Origin: Ziziphus jujuba | Taxonomy: Eukaryota > Streptophyta > Magnoliopsida > Rosales > Rhamnaceae | Assembly (NCBI RefSeq): GCF_031755915.1 | Contig: NC_083384.1 | Location: 4,921,501 to 4,985,500 of the forward strand | Length of the DNA: 64,000 bases | Direction of reading: 5' to 3' | Shown here: one piece after another, positions 48,979 through 61,591 of the stretch | How the letters are laid out: every line of letters begins with the position of its first letter | Numbering within the stretch: the first letter of the stretch is position 1 | Notes under the pieces: model-generated | The model's input: the letters and a program-made list of their open reading frames with translations, nothing else | What the model was told of the DNA's origin: nothing | Databases searched by the model: none | Program-made: the position numbers and the translations under genes

Positions 48979-50136
48979 AAATTTGGGAAAATTGGTACTG
49001 TTGTACTCCGAATTTTCTCGGGATTAACATTTTGCATTCTAAAAAGTTTTTCTGACAATTTGCACCCCAAACGCATAATTTCATTGCATTGTTAGCCCTT
49101 TCTGGTAAATACTTAACAAAAATGAGGATGTAATATGTAAATTTTCTTCTTTTTTTCTTTTTTTCTTTTTTTTTTTTTTTTTGGTTGTAGTTTAGGACAC
49201 AAATTGTAAAAATTTCAAATAAAAAGTAATGACAAAATTAAAAATTAAAAAAAATATATTATTAATTTTTTTAAAGCTAATAAAAACTTTAAAAAATTAC
49301 AAATTTAATTTTTCAAAGATAAAAAAAAAATCTTTACATATAATAAATACTATAAAAAAAATAAATAGAAAAATTGCATAGTTTATTATAATAATGTAAA
49401 TGTAATGTTTCTAAAAATAAAAATAATAACTTGTGTATATTTGAGAGATTAAGAATAAACATAAAGACCTATAAAAAAAAAGTGATTAAGTATTTCTAAA
49501 ACATAAAATAATTGAAAATTTATTTTTATTAAATTTCTTAAATATGAGATTAAAAATATATATAATAAATAAAAGAACATATTTTATAAAAATAAATTTT
49601 CAAAGTTTTATTTTATATTTTAGAAATACTTGATCACTTTCTTTTAGAGGTTTTTATTTTTACTTTTTTTATCTCTTAAATATGCACAAAGTATTATTTT
49701 TTATTTTTTGAAAAATTACATTTACATTTTTATAATAATCTATGGAATTTTTTTTAATACATATTTGAATTTTTCTATTGCTTTTCATTTTTTTTATTTT
49801 TTAAAAATATTTATTATATGTAAAATATTTTTATTTTTATTTTTGAAATTATTTTTAAAGTTTTTCACTAACTTATTAAAAAGAAATAATAGTCCTCTTT
49901 TTTATTTTATTTTTTTCTCATTACTTTTTATTTGGAATATTTTATAATTTGCATCCTAAACTATCTAAAAATTGCACTTTACACCTTCATTTTCATTAAA
50001 TATTTGACAAAAAAAGATCAATGGTGCAAGGATGTTGAGAATTTAGGATGCAAATTGCTAGAAAAAAAAATTTAGGGTGGAAAGTGCCAATTCCAATAAA
50101 ATTTGGAGTGCAATGGTATTAATTTTTTTAAATTTT
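48979..50136. mobile_element. 1.16-kb fold-back element (giant inverted repeat)
   Basis: Two arms of about 550-580 bp are reverse complements of each other around a centre near 49560. Matching landmarks are TTGTACTCC (near 49010) with the complement of GGAGTGCAA (near 50105), CAATTTGCAC (near 49055) with GATGCAAATTG (near 50047), and AAGTATTTCTAAAA (near 49490) with TTTTAGAAATACTT (near 49620). The arms are diverged by substitutions and small indels but stay alignable end to end. There is no meaningful reading frame. Transcribed, it would form a very long hairpin. It starts almost directly beside the hAT-type element. I could not define a target-site duplication. Confidence 0.85.
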
Positions 50137-53100
50137 AGTGAAAATAAAAGTAAAAATAAAGATAAGAATATTAGTTATCCTAAACAGGATATAATTATAA
50201 AATTGTGGAAAAGAATCAACGTGAAAGAAATAACAACGCATGGTTTCCAAAATCAACTTTGGAAAATCAAGCTCAACAAGCATGCGTACCAAATGAAATG
50301 GATGTAGTGGCATCGTGATGATGATTATGATGAAGAAAGGAAATTGAAATGAATTACCTAAGAAATGTGGCATGGCATCGTGTTTGTTTCCATTAGAAAC
50401 TCAGGGCAAAACCTGCTTATATGCATATATACCGAAACAAAGAAAGAAAATCAATGAAAATATTGCAGAAAGTGAAGTAACTCCTTCACAATATATAGTA
50501 GCTAGTAGGTAGCAAAATGGGTAATTAAGCCTCGTTGAGGTGGGTATTCTGGGTGGGGTTGGCGTCAGAGGCCAAAAAGGAAATGTAATGGTGGATGGCC
50601 AGGTGTAGAGTCGGAGGGGCATAAAGCAACCGCCGAGGTCTGTTGGGGAACAAGTTTATGAAGTCCAAAAGTGGGAAAAGAGTCATAGCCCACATTTTCT
50701 CTGCAAAATATAAAGTAGTGGTGGAACAGCCGTCAGATTATTACAGCACCCCCATTTGATCTTCCATACGCATTCAACCAATAGTTTGCAGTACCAAATT
50801 GGATTTATATATATATATATATATATATATGAGACAGTCTCATTTGGTAATTGAATATATCTATATATGCCACCTCAATTCATGTATCCACCAACCATAG
50901 TAGAGAATCAAACATATAACCAAAATTTTGAAGTATAAAGATATCCTTTGCTCTCTATACATAGAGCACGCCTAGTGAGATATATAGTAAGTTTTTATTA
51001 TTTAATTTAGAGTTGTGTCCCCATGGGATAGCCCAATGATAAAAGCAATGTATGGATTTGAATGCAAAGACAATGTTATTTGCAAACGAAAATCATACAA
51101 AAACCATTATACAAGCCACCATATTACCACTAATTATTATCAATAAAAAATATATATTTATTTATGTGTAATATATATATATATATATATGTATGTCTAT
51201 ATTCAACATTGACCATATAAAAATATTCTAAGTAAGTAAGGATGCTGTGTAACAATTTGTTTATTATAAATAATTTATATTATATGCTAACTTTACAAAG
51301 TTAAAATATTTTAATATAATTAGGATTGTATATATGATTATATAGATACAAAAGAAACACAGCGTATTCTGTGCTATGAGCACCATTTGAAATCCTCAAA
51401 ATGCGTCGGCCAACAAAAGAGCCAATATATGGTTACTCTTGTATCTAAATTGCCATTGAAGGATATAAGGCTCCTAAGACATGATCATACATGAGATTGT
51501 GGAGTGGACCACACCTACTCAATGGATTTTATTTTATGAAGAAATTAAATAATAATAGTAATAATGCAATTCTTGCATAAACAAAACCTTGTAAAACAAA
51601 GGTCAACAGCAAATATATACTTGTATATTTGTATGAGTGCGAGATGAGATCTATGGATAGACTTTTATCCAATCCTATATTCTAATTGCCTCAGCATGCA
51701 AGATGACCAAATATATGTAAGTAGCCTACCCCCACCTCCTCTTCCGAGTTTCAACCAATCAAATCTCCTATATATTGCCCATTAATATCATCACCTACCC
51801 ACCTCCTATTCTAACTTTATATTTTGCCCTCACCATTTGATCCATTCTTGCCTCAGCACCAACTCAACCTTTTCCCAAGTCAGAATTAGACCATCATGCA
51901 TACTTTTTTACTATACCTACATATAAATGTTTAAATAATGGGTTTCATGTTGGGACAACTTTAGGTTGGGGCCTAACTTAAATTTTCAGAGCCCACTTAT
52001 ATTGGGTTTGATATCTCAACTATGATTGAGTGAAATGGGCCACAGCAGGCTGCTTCCAACTAAACAAAGTCATACATACCATGAAGTGGGAGAGGGTGAT
52101 GACGTAATATTATATGCGAAAAAATAAAAATAAAGACAACCATGTATTATATCAGATGTTCTTGTATATGTTTGTATATGCCTTTTATGTCTCCCTTTTT
52201 AGCTGGGAGTCAGAGAAGGCATGTGAAGGGACAGAGCACTGTACAAGAATATAGATATAGATGAAGATTGATGAAGTAGTGGTGGTCATTGAAAGATTTC
52301 AAGGATAAATATAGTCTTATCCTCTTGTTTTAGAGCTCCTATCATAGACATCACAAAGCATATAAGCATTTATAGCTTTGCTTCCAAGATATTCTGGTGC
52401 TTTACATACTCTGGAAGGCTTCCCATGTATCTTAACTTTTATATATAAATCTAATCCAATTCAATTATTTTAATTTCCATTATTAGTTTCAAAAAGCACT
52501 GTAAATCTATCTTCGCATATAATTTTGTTTTGTTTTTTAAACTTTTATTGGTAATCTGTTTTTATACTATAGAGAAAGTGATACATATTGGATATTTTAG
52601 AATGGACATCCAATAATAGAAACTTATCAAGTAGTGGGATTAGAATAAGATAGCCATATTCCCATATCCACTTTCCATTTCAACATGTATACACTTCTAA
52701 CAAAATAACATATAGTAGCTTCTTCTTCTTTTTTCCTTTCGTTTTTTATATAATTACTAAATACCCTATTGTGTTTTTATCTGAGTTTTGATAATTAAAC
52801 ATGCAATTAAAAAATAAAAAGAAAAGAAAAAATTGCAATACAGAGTAGATGTTCACAGAACAGGGTTCTCTGAGTAGGACCATGGGCTTTGTTGTACATG
52901 ACAGGGAGCGCGAGAGAGCAGGAAGGAGTCGATGGATATTCAATCATGTAAATGGGTCACACATGACACATGGTCATCATGAGTTTGCACGTGCAAAATG
53001 GCAGATTGGGTCCACCGTCTTTCATTCCATATTTCTTTTTTTTATTTATTTAAATAAAAATATATAAAATTTTAAAAATTTACAAAAAAGAAAAAACAAA

Positions 53101-55488
53101 TTCTAATTTTCTTTTTGAAACAGTCGTACATTTAAATATTAATTATTCAAATTAAAATCTATTTCTTGGCTCAATGCATGAACCCAAGGCACTCACCTCC
53201 TAAATTAATGCAATCTCAAAGCCAAAATTTTTGGATGTCTAAAATGGACAAAATTTGCAAAATCATGGAAAGTCAAGTGTATCGGCCTCAATTTTCTTTT
53301 TTCATTTATTTGGGAAATCTAGTGGGATTTTTTATCTTTGATTGTATTGTTGCTATTTGAGGAAGCATCACATGGGGGTTTCCTCTTTCCTGTCCTGTTG
53401 GGCTTAATATGTTGGCCCATTCATTCTTCATACATCATTTTCACTTCTGCGTCATCTTTTTACTATGGCCCATTTGACCTCAATTAACCGAAATTCCCAT
53501 ATAATATCCTTGTATGTTTACTCAGAAAATTTGCCTATAAGCATCAACTGTATTTCATTTTACCATACATATTAAAAATAAAAATGAGAAAATTTAAATA
53601 AGTTATGTAGAAAGGAGTTAAATTGAAATTTAAAAAAATATTAAGAAAAAGCAAGCATGCACTTCATTTAACTTGTCAAGTAAACTCCAATGACAATTGA
53701 TTGTTAAAACAAAAAAAATTTGTTGGATGAGTGCAAAAGTACATTCTTCACGGATCAGAAAGAGTAGATGCAATGTAAAACACACGTGAACCACCAATTA
53801 TCCACCACAAATTTAGTAATATTTATAATTTTGATGAATAAGTAGTCAATTATTAATTAGTGAGTAATTAATTCTATAAGCTATGTTTGGTGTTGTCAAT
53901 TATTTCAAGTCAAAAGGAATCTCAACATTTTTAGGTAGGCAATTTGCTTCCCTGAAAGTTGTACTAGAATTAATTTTATTTAGTTTTTGTTTTTCAATTT
54001 TTTTAAAGAATTATAAAGAGAGAAAATTATAGAGTATGGTGGAATTAAATGAATTTTATTGACCTAGAAAATTGCTTATGATAATGATGTTGGTTGCAAT
54101 GTCTATCAAAATGCACCATAAAAATTGGTACTGAATGAAATAAATCAAGAAAAGCATACTTCTAGCTTTGCACCATAAATATTGGTACTGCATGAAATAA
54201 ATTAAGAAAAGCATTTTTCTAGCTTTCTTCTATTAACTTTCAACTACCCATCTAATAAATGAATTAAAAATTACATCATCCTTTTTGATTGTCAAACTAA
54301 TCCAACAAATTTTTTATTTTTTTTTATGCTTCTATTATTATTATTTTTCAAAATAGATGGTTGGTTTGGGAGATTAGAATAGAGACCCATGATCTTCCTT
54401 GAATCAAATGCAATTGCCCCAAAAGGAGTCTTTGAAGTGGGCCCCATGACATGGATATATGCCAAAATCTCCACCGTTTATACTAAAATTTTCCAAAGTC
54501 CTTTTATGAAAAGTACTACTAATAATCATATGAATTAGTGAAGGTATGATTAAGGGGATTAACATCAAAAACATAAACAAACATCTATTTTAGGCCCTTG
54601 ATCAAAGTTGATGATGATTGATCACAAAATGCAATGTGGAGCAAAGTCATCCACTTGAGGATTATTTGTTAATTCCATCGGAGGAGAAGACAGTTTTGGT
54701 TATGATTAAGGTATCCAATACAAAACTTGGTCCACTTGAATGTTGACAAGTGGCGATCATCTTGGTTATAGATGATCATAGAGTCACTGACAATGACACG
54801 CCATCTTAGAAAAATTATTATTTTGAATATTATTTCATATTTTAAATATCAATCATACTCTTTTTTTTGTTGAAACAAAATATCAATCATACTCTATAAT
54901 AAGAGTATGTATTACTAATTTTATCATATAATTGTAACATGAAGTATTGAGTTCCAAAAAACAAAGATCACAATGAAATGATTTTCAACAAGTGAAGAGA
55001 TATTTCTGTTCAAAATTAGGAAAATTATTTTCCATGATTTAAACATTTTAAAAAGGGAAATATCTTTTTAGTAAATCGTCAACCAAAAAAAAAAAAAAAA
55101 AAGATTAAAACTTTACTAAAATCTCTATTGAAATTTGACATAATTACAAAAAATTAAACTAATTTTAGATTTGATCAATTGAGCTTTTTGTAGTTTAAGT
55201 AATTGTTAAAAACAATACCATTCATTAAAATTCAAAAGGTTACAATAAAAGAAATAAATCGAAGAAAGAAGAACTAAACCAAAAAAGAGGATGGTGCACA
55301 GATCTTGAAGCAGACTGTTTTAGTATACCATTTTGCGTGCTTTCAGATCTAAAAGCTCATCTCACTCTCTTTCCTTTCTCTCTCATGTGACGTAAAGCTT
55401 AAAACACAAAAAATATATATCAATAAAATAAAATAAAAAACAACAAAAAAAAAAAAAAAACAAAACAAAAAGGAAAACAAGAAGCTCC
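50137..55488. other. Gene-poor spacer
   Basis: About 5.3 kb of AT-rich DNA without a recognised gene or RNA. It holds a TA run near 50808, a weak SINE-like piece near 51018-51062 (GGGATAGCCCAATGATAAAAG, then GGATTTGAAT), the 57-bp tandem duplication at 54113-54226, and poly(A) runs near 55090 and 55450. Longer frames such as 52849-53067 show no familiar domain. The last few hundred bases should contain the promoter of the next gene. Confidence 0.55.
54113..54226. repeat. 57-bp tandem duplication
   Basis: Copies at 54113-54169 and 54170-54226 both run from GCACCATAAA through TTGGTACTG and GAAATAAAT to CTAGCTTT, with few differences. The site is intergenic. Confidence 0.85.
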
Positions 55489-55694
55489 ATGACTGACAAT
55501 CTTGCACTCGTTGCATCTACTCCACTCTCTCTCGATCTCAATCTCTCTGAGATTCAGAGCCCCAGAAGACCCACATTCAGTTTCGGACCATTGAAGCCTT
55601 AGAAAGCGACAAACCGAAGCTCAGGGGTAGGTCGCTGGTTGGCTAGCTAGCTATGGAAGCCTAGCCACTTCCCAGTTTCCATGCCATCATCATG
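55489..55694 (+). promoter_or_regulatory. Cluster of upstream ORFs before the Ser/Pro-rich gene
   Basis: Three upstream ATGs lie ahead of the main start at 55692. The first opens a 37-codon frame (55489-55602, beginning MTDNLALVAS). The second is a minimal three-codon frame (55653-55664, MEA). The third is a four-codon frame (55681-55695, MPSS) whose TGA overlaps the main ATG as ATGA. If the transcript starts upstream of them they would reduce translation or require reinitiation. Transcript start is inferred, not seen. Confidence 0.45.
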
Positions 55695-56677
55695 AACCGG
55701 AACAATGTCAGGGAATCTCTAGTCGCTGGAAGGAATACTCCGGCGGGTTCCCATCACCGGCGAGGCCGCAGCTTGACTCTCACCGCCGGAATTTCCAACA
55801 ACTCCTCCGTCAACAGAGACGCCACCGCCGCCGAAGAGAACAGTTTGGATCTCTTCTCCAAGAACCGCCGCAGCCTCTCTGTTACCTCTTCCGATGAATC
55901 CTCCGATGGTACATTTTTCGATCCCGAATTGCCCTTTTCTGTTGTGCTCAATTGTATGTGTATGGTTTCGTTTTTTAAGGATGAAGAGGAAGACGGGGGC
56001 AATTTGGTCATCGGAGCTTATGTTTTAGTTCTGGGCCGGTTCTCTCTCTCTCTCTCTGTGTACCTTAACTATTCGGCTACACGAAGATCAAGTTTACTTT
56101 CAGAACCATTATTTCAGATGACAAAAGCCGACGTCGTTTTATTGTTTAAGCCCCGTTCAAAACAATGCGTTTGACCACCGATAATTCTGTAATCGGAAAT
56201 TTGTCGGCTTGCTCTGGCCAACGATGTCGCTTTATAGTTTAGTCTGCTACAACGACAGCGTTTTGACGATCGTTGATGTCTGAGTTCCATTTTTTTTTTT
56301 TTTTTTTCCTTTACGATTATTATCTTTTCAAAATTTGATCTTGGAAATGCCTGATCTTCCCCTTCTTTTGAAGATTTAATTTTTTTCTTCCAATTATTTA
56401 CATGGTTTCTTTTTAAATTGTGTTGCGCTTACATTGATATATATATTTTGTTTTTTTGGTTATGTTTTGTGGGCAATAGTTTCGGTGAAATTGGGGAGAT
56501 TATCAGTGGGATCCGCGAAAGTGACGAGGAATACAATTGATGATCTGCTCTCATCCACAGATGGAGGAAAGCATGACTATGATTGGTAGCTTCTCAACTG
56601 TTCTTTCCACTTAATTCAATTCGTTTATTTTGTTTTCAGTTTAGATCTGCTTCACAAGCCAAATCCATTCTTGAAAA

Positions 56678-56710
<33 letters not shown>

Positions 56711-59700
56711 TCACTTGAGTGAGAGTAAATCTTTGCTCACATGTATCGCTATGTTCATAAGCCAATTGTTATCTGATTTTATTTTACTATTATTATTTTT
56801 AAATTTTGTATTGAATTTTTATTTTGCCTGTTAGGGAATTGATCCAACTTAGAAGACAAAGGATCAAGTTTAGGCAGATCAACATAAATTAAATGGAATT
56901 CTGTTGCATTTTATGATAGCAACATTTCAAATAGATATTCCTACCATTTGTGATTATGCTATCAAGTTAATAGATTTGTGATGAAATTCGAATACGCATA
57001 GCATGATGCATGTCAAGATTTGTCAAAGTACCTTCTTTGCTGAGGAAATAACTCTATCGTTTGCAAACATTTTGTAACTATCTTAAAAGAAATGGATTGA
57101 ACAAAGTCTTCCCTTCACTCAATCTTAGCTTCTATCGAATTAATTTGGCTTATTTTTTATTCATGGGTTTGGTTTGGTGCTTGTTTTCAATTTTAGTTTC
57201 ATCTTCAAGGATTTACCATATTCAGTTAGTGAGATTATTATTTGCCACTTCACATAAATGAGAATGCTTTAGAACCTCTTGATATATCATCATATTTACT
57301 GTGGTAGTACATTTTATTTCACCTCAAGTAGTTATCATTTATTACTTTCTGTATCTGATTTGCTAGTGTTTCCTTTTATTTCTTCAGGCTTCTCACTCCT
57401 CCTGGGACTCCAATATTTCCCTCGTCAGAGGGAAGTGAGTCTCAACCGACCTTAGCAGCTCCAAGAAGCAGTTCCTTAGCAAGATCAGCTTCTGCTACTA
57501 AGGCTTCAAGGGTATGTCTTGCCCTGAATCTTATTTATGTTTGCTGTGAATTTCCATTGAAATAGCATGTCATTGGCACTCTTTTTGTCTACCCTTTTAG
57601 TTGGCGCTGGTTAACAAGAAACTTTTCTATCTTGCTGCCAATTTTTCCTTTTTTAATTGTTGTATTCTCTTTTCATGATTATTTTTCTTAATGGGATGTC
57701 GTGGCATTAAATTCTGTTAAGTTTTAAAGTATACGTTATTAATTTCTGATTTATCACTCTCTTCAGCTTTCAGTTTCACAATCTGAGAGTTGTCATTCCG
57801 CAAGACCTGCTAGAAGCAGTTCAGTGACTCGCTCTTCAATTTCCACATCACATTATAGTAGTTATTCTTCAAACAGATCCTCCTCGATCCTCAATACAAG
57901 CTCAGCTTCAGTTTCATCTTATACTAGACCATCATCGCCCATTACCCGCTCCCCATCTACAGCAAGATCTTCCACTCCATCATCCCGTCCAACACTATCA
58001 CGACCCTCCACTCCTTCTAGAGCCCGTCCATCCCCGACCAGCTCTTCCATTGACAAAACTCGACCGGGACAAAGCTCAAGGCCATCCACTCCTAGTTCTA
58101 GGCCACAAATTCCTGCAAATTTGAGTTCCCCAGTTGCGCGTTCAAACTCTCGTCCATCTACTCCCACTCGCCGGAGTCCTGTATCTTCTGTGTCCCCAGC
58201 TTCAGGTCCTTCGCTTTCAGCTGGCCGTGTCTTGTCAAATGGTCGCAATGCAACTCCAGCCTCCCGTCCAAGCTCTCCAGGCCCACGTGTTCGGCCTCCT
58301 CCTCAACCAGTTGTACCCCCTGATTTTCCTCTTGAGACACCACCAAACCTCAGAACCACTTTACCAGATAGGCCAGTTTCTGCTGGTAGGTCCCGACCTG
58401 GTGCTGCTGTCTCAGTGAAGGGGAATTTAGAAAGCACAGCTACATCTAGTATACCAAGACGGCATTCCTCACCCATAGTCTCAAGGGGAAGACTCACAGA
58501 ACCTTCTGGAAGGGCCCGTGTACATGCTAATGGGCACCTTTCTGATGTTACTGAGACTCGGAAGGCCCAACATGTCCCTGACATGGCGATGCGCAAACCT
58601 GTGAAGAGTTCAACAACTGCTACAGAGAGCACCGGATTTGGAAGAACTATCTCAAAGAAATCTCTGGATATGGCTATCAGGCATATGGTATGCTACTCCC
58701 ACCTTAATATTACATGATTCATAGCCAGTTATGATGAAGAAATTTTCAGGTTAAAGGTCAATAGTTTTACATTTCAAGCACGTAAAATTGTTTCCATAGT
58801 CTTGAGTAACATTTGATGACTCAGTTATTGCTATTTGGTTGGAAAATTGTCCTTGTCATTGCTGACAGACTTCTTGGATAAACTACACCGTATAGATGGC
58901 TCCACTGTTACCATCTATGCATTTGTATTCGAACCAGACGGGGACTTCTATAATTATAAAAACTGACCTTGAGATCATGAATGTGTTATCACCTCCTTGC
59001 TCTAATTCTATTTCTGTCATCACCTCTATTCACTGCAGCAATGGCTACAGATTTTCGTTAATAAATCTCAAATGCGGGTACACACCCTACAACATGTGTG
59101 GTGGGGTTTGAACTCTAAAATACATGGTCTACCACATGTGGTAGGGTGTGTACCCGCACCATAAAGGATGCAGTTAATCGCATCTGAGAAGGAACTATAA
59201 AGTTGGTTGTGTTAAATCTGTTCAATTGAACGTATTTTATTATTATTATTATTATTATTTTTTCTCCAGGAGAGGAAATTTTGTTGGCTTAAGCTAAATT
59301 CTTGTGAGTGATCTTTTTGATATAGGATATAAGAAGTGGCGCAGGGAACATTCGACAACTTTCTGGCACCACTCTCTTCCCTCAGAGCATTCGATCTGCT
59401 ACCCAAAAGGCTCAGTCTGTTCGTGGTCTGAGTGCTGCGGCACCTATCAACGTCAATGGAGGCCTGCACCACGATAATCACGGAAGCGTTTTAGAAAATA
59501 GAAACAATATTGATAGACATGTAGAAAATGGAACTGAATCTGATGTGGGAAGATACTCTGCAAAACTGAGTGAAGTGGACATTTACGAAAGCTCTCGATA
59601 CGATGCAATATTGCTCAAAGAAGATTTGAAGAACACAAACTGGCTGCATAGTATTGATGACAAAACAGATCAAGGTCCCATCTTTGATAATGGATTTGAG

Positions 59701-59730
59701 TCTCTACCCGAACCTTTTGGCCTCTTATAA
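55692..59730 (+). CDS. Ser/Pro/Arg-rich basic protein, At2g40070/At3g09000-like
   Basis: Five exons: 55692-55908, 56480-56585, 57388-57511, 57767-58687, 59326-59730. They sum to 1773 nt, 590 residues, in frame. Conserved blocks are RRGRSLTL, the NTIDDLLSSTDGGKHDYDWLLTPPGTPIF stretch across exons 2-3, and a long low-complexity region (about 150-430) with repeats of the RPSTP/SR-SSP type. Near the C-terminus come SKKSLDMAIRHMDIR (across the fourth intron) and YDAILLKEDLKNTNWLHS. This pattern fits a plant family of basic proline-rich proteins, some of which have been described as microtubule-associated. That function is from memory of the family and is not visible here. The protein has no enzyme domain, signal peptide or TM segment. 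Three small upstream ORFs precede the start. Confidence 0.88.
59073..59158. repeat. Short perfect inverted repeat in the last intron of the Ser/Pro-rich gene
   Basis: TGCGGGTACACACCCTAC (59073-59090) pairs exactly with 59141-59158, leaving a 50-nt loop that also contains ACATGTG palindromes. In the pre-mRNA it would form a stable 18-bp stem. It may be a small MITE. No target-site duplication was identified. Confidence 0.7.
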
Positions 59731-59743
59731 CATCTGGGAAGTG

Positions 59744-59745
<2 letters not shown>

Positions 59746-59781
<36 letters not shown>
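59746..59781. repeat. 36-base poly(T) tract just after the stop codon
   Basis: An uninterrupted run of 36 T begins 15 bases after the TAA of the Ser/Pro-rich gene, so it should lie in the 3' untranslated region as a U tract. A length this great is likely variable and hard to sequence exactly. Confidence 0.9.
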
Positions 59782-59782
<1 letters not shown>

Positions 59783-61552
59783 TATGTTGTTTATTTTTGA
59801 AGTTATTAGTTTCTATAAATTATTTGGTTTCTTTATAAAGAATGGAATGTGTCCAATTGTGATTCAAATCAAGAAGAAATGAAGAGGGAGTATGTGTTTT
59901 TCTGCAGAGAAAATCAATGAAATCTACTATCTACGTTGTTGATGTTGGGATATACGATCACGTGAGATAGAGGTGGTTCGTTTTTGTATTAGTAAATAAA
60001 CTTCATGGTCATGCATTCGTGGAAATTGTACATTCGAGGAAGGAGGTGTGTAGAGTCAAAATGGTCTTGCAAGTAGAAAATTTATCCAGTTTGCAATCAG
60101 ATTGTTTGGTCATTTTGGGCCTACATTGGGCTAGAAATGAGCCCATATGGGGTGACCCAGTAGAAAAGGGCTTAGGCTTATACATCTGAGCCTTCAAATA
60201 CGGTACATCATCTGGTGGGCTTAACAACTGAGCCACGGATGTGATATATATATATATATATCTGGGCCTTGACGTTGACCAAGAAAAGTCTAGGTCAATC
60301 TAAACTTCCTAAAAACATCACCCAAAAAAAAAAAAAAAAAAAACAGCTAGGCACCAACCCTACCTACCCCGAGGGAAGAGACGGACATGTGAATTGTTGA
60401 AAATGGAAAATGCTTGAATCATCTGCGTTGGAGAATTTGTTTTTTATACGTTTTATGAAGCATTAAACTTAAATGATTGGATTATGTTTTGTAAAAGGGA
60501 TGCAAATTATTATTATTATTTTAAAAAAATATATATTATTATATACATTCATAATTATATATTTATGTTCCATTTTAATTATAAAATCTGAACTGGTGTA
60601 TGGAATATGAAAAATGATAAATTAGTGGGTGTTAAACAGAACTCACAAGGGCATGGAGAATTTCTGGATGCTTTCATGATTGATATCTAATTTGAGTCAA
60701 CTCATTTGGTAGAGGTGGTTACAACGTGGTTTTTTATTATCTTTTTTTTTTTTTTAATATATAGAATAATTGCTTTAATTAGTATAATAATCACTATGTA
60801 ATTGACATGTAACTATAATTTTTAAAGAATAAACCTTGAGAGTTTTAAAGGACCCAACAAACTTTGTTTTAAACTTTGAGCTCCAAAAGCTTATTATAAT
60901 CAATGACAGATACTCTTTGAAATAGTTCATCAAATTGGTATTCAACCATTCTCATGCATTCAATAGACTTTTTTTTATTTGCTAAATGGCATATTAAAGT
61001 TCAAATTCCACCAAATTAAGTCAACTTTACTCATCCATGCATAGTTACAATTAGAGATGACATATATTGCACTGTCTACTTTCGTAAAAAAAATGGAAAA
61101 GAAAAAAAAAAAAATTTTTGTCAAGCATTAATAATTTAGACATATAGAATTTATTATCTTATCGACCACGATCTAACCAAAAACTCAGTATAAGGACCAT
61201 TCTACTAGTTCACACTTGAGAAGAGGGAGGGGACCTTCTCATTTCCTTCTGATTTCATATCAAAAACTGGTCATTGGCTTTACACGTTGTCAGTATTCCT
61301 GCTAAGAAGAAACTAGATGGGAAAAATAAAGGAAAGGACAAAATTTATCATTTTCTACTTTGGCTTACATTAACTACAGTTGAAAATTATCCATACCTAA
61401 CTTCATGTGTAAATTCTTGAGCTACTCATGGTACTCTAAGACCTTTTTGTTCATACACATCTAAAAGCGTTGAATTTCATTAGTATTATATTAAATTCAT
61501 GCAATTGGTACGCAAAGCATGTGTCTTTCCAAATAATTATATTTTTCTCCTC

Positions 61553-61591
<39 letters not shown>

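Noticed and set aside
50401..50622. 73-codon minus-strand frame rich in Pro and Thr
   Set aside because: No recognisable domain, no splice context, and surrounded by AT-rich DNA; probably chance.
52849..53067. 72-codon plus-strand frame with Arg/Glu-rich start
   Set aside because: The charged stretch comes from a GAG-rich run; no domain or supporting exon structure.
57919..58632. Long open frames antisense to the Ser/Pro-rich exon
   Set aside because: They mirror the low-complexity composition of the plus-strand exon, have no known domain and no splice support.
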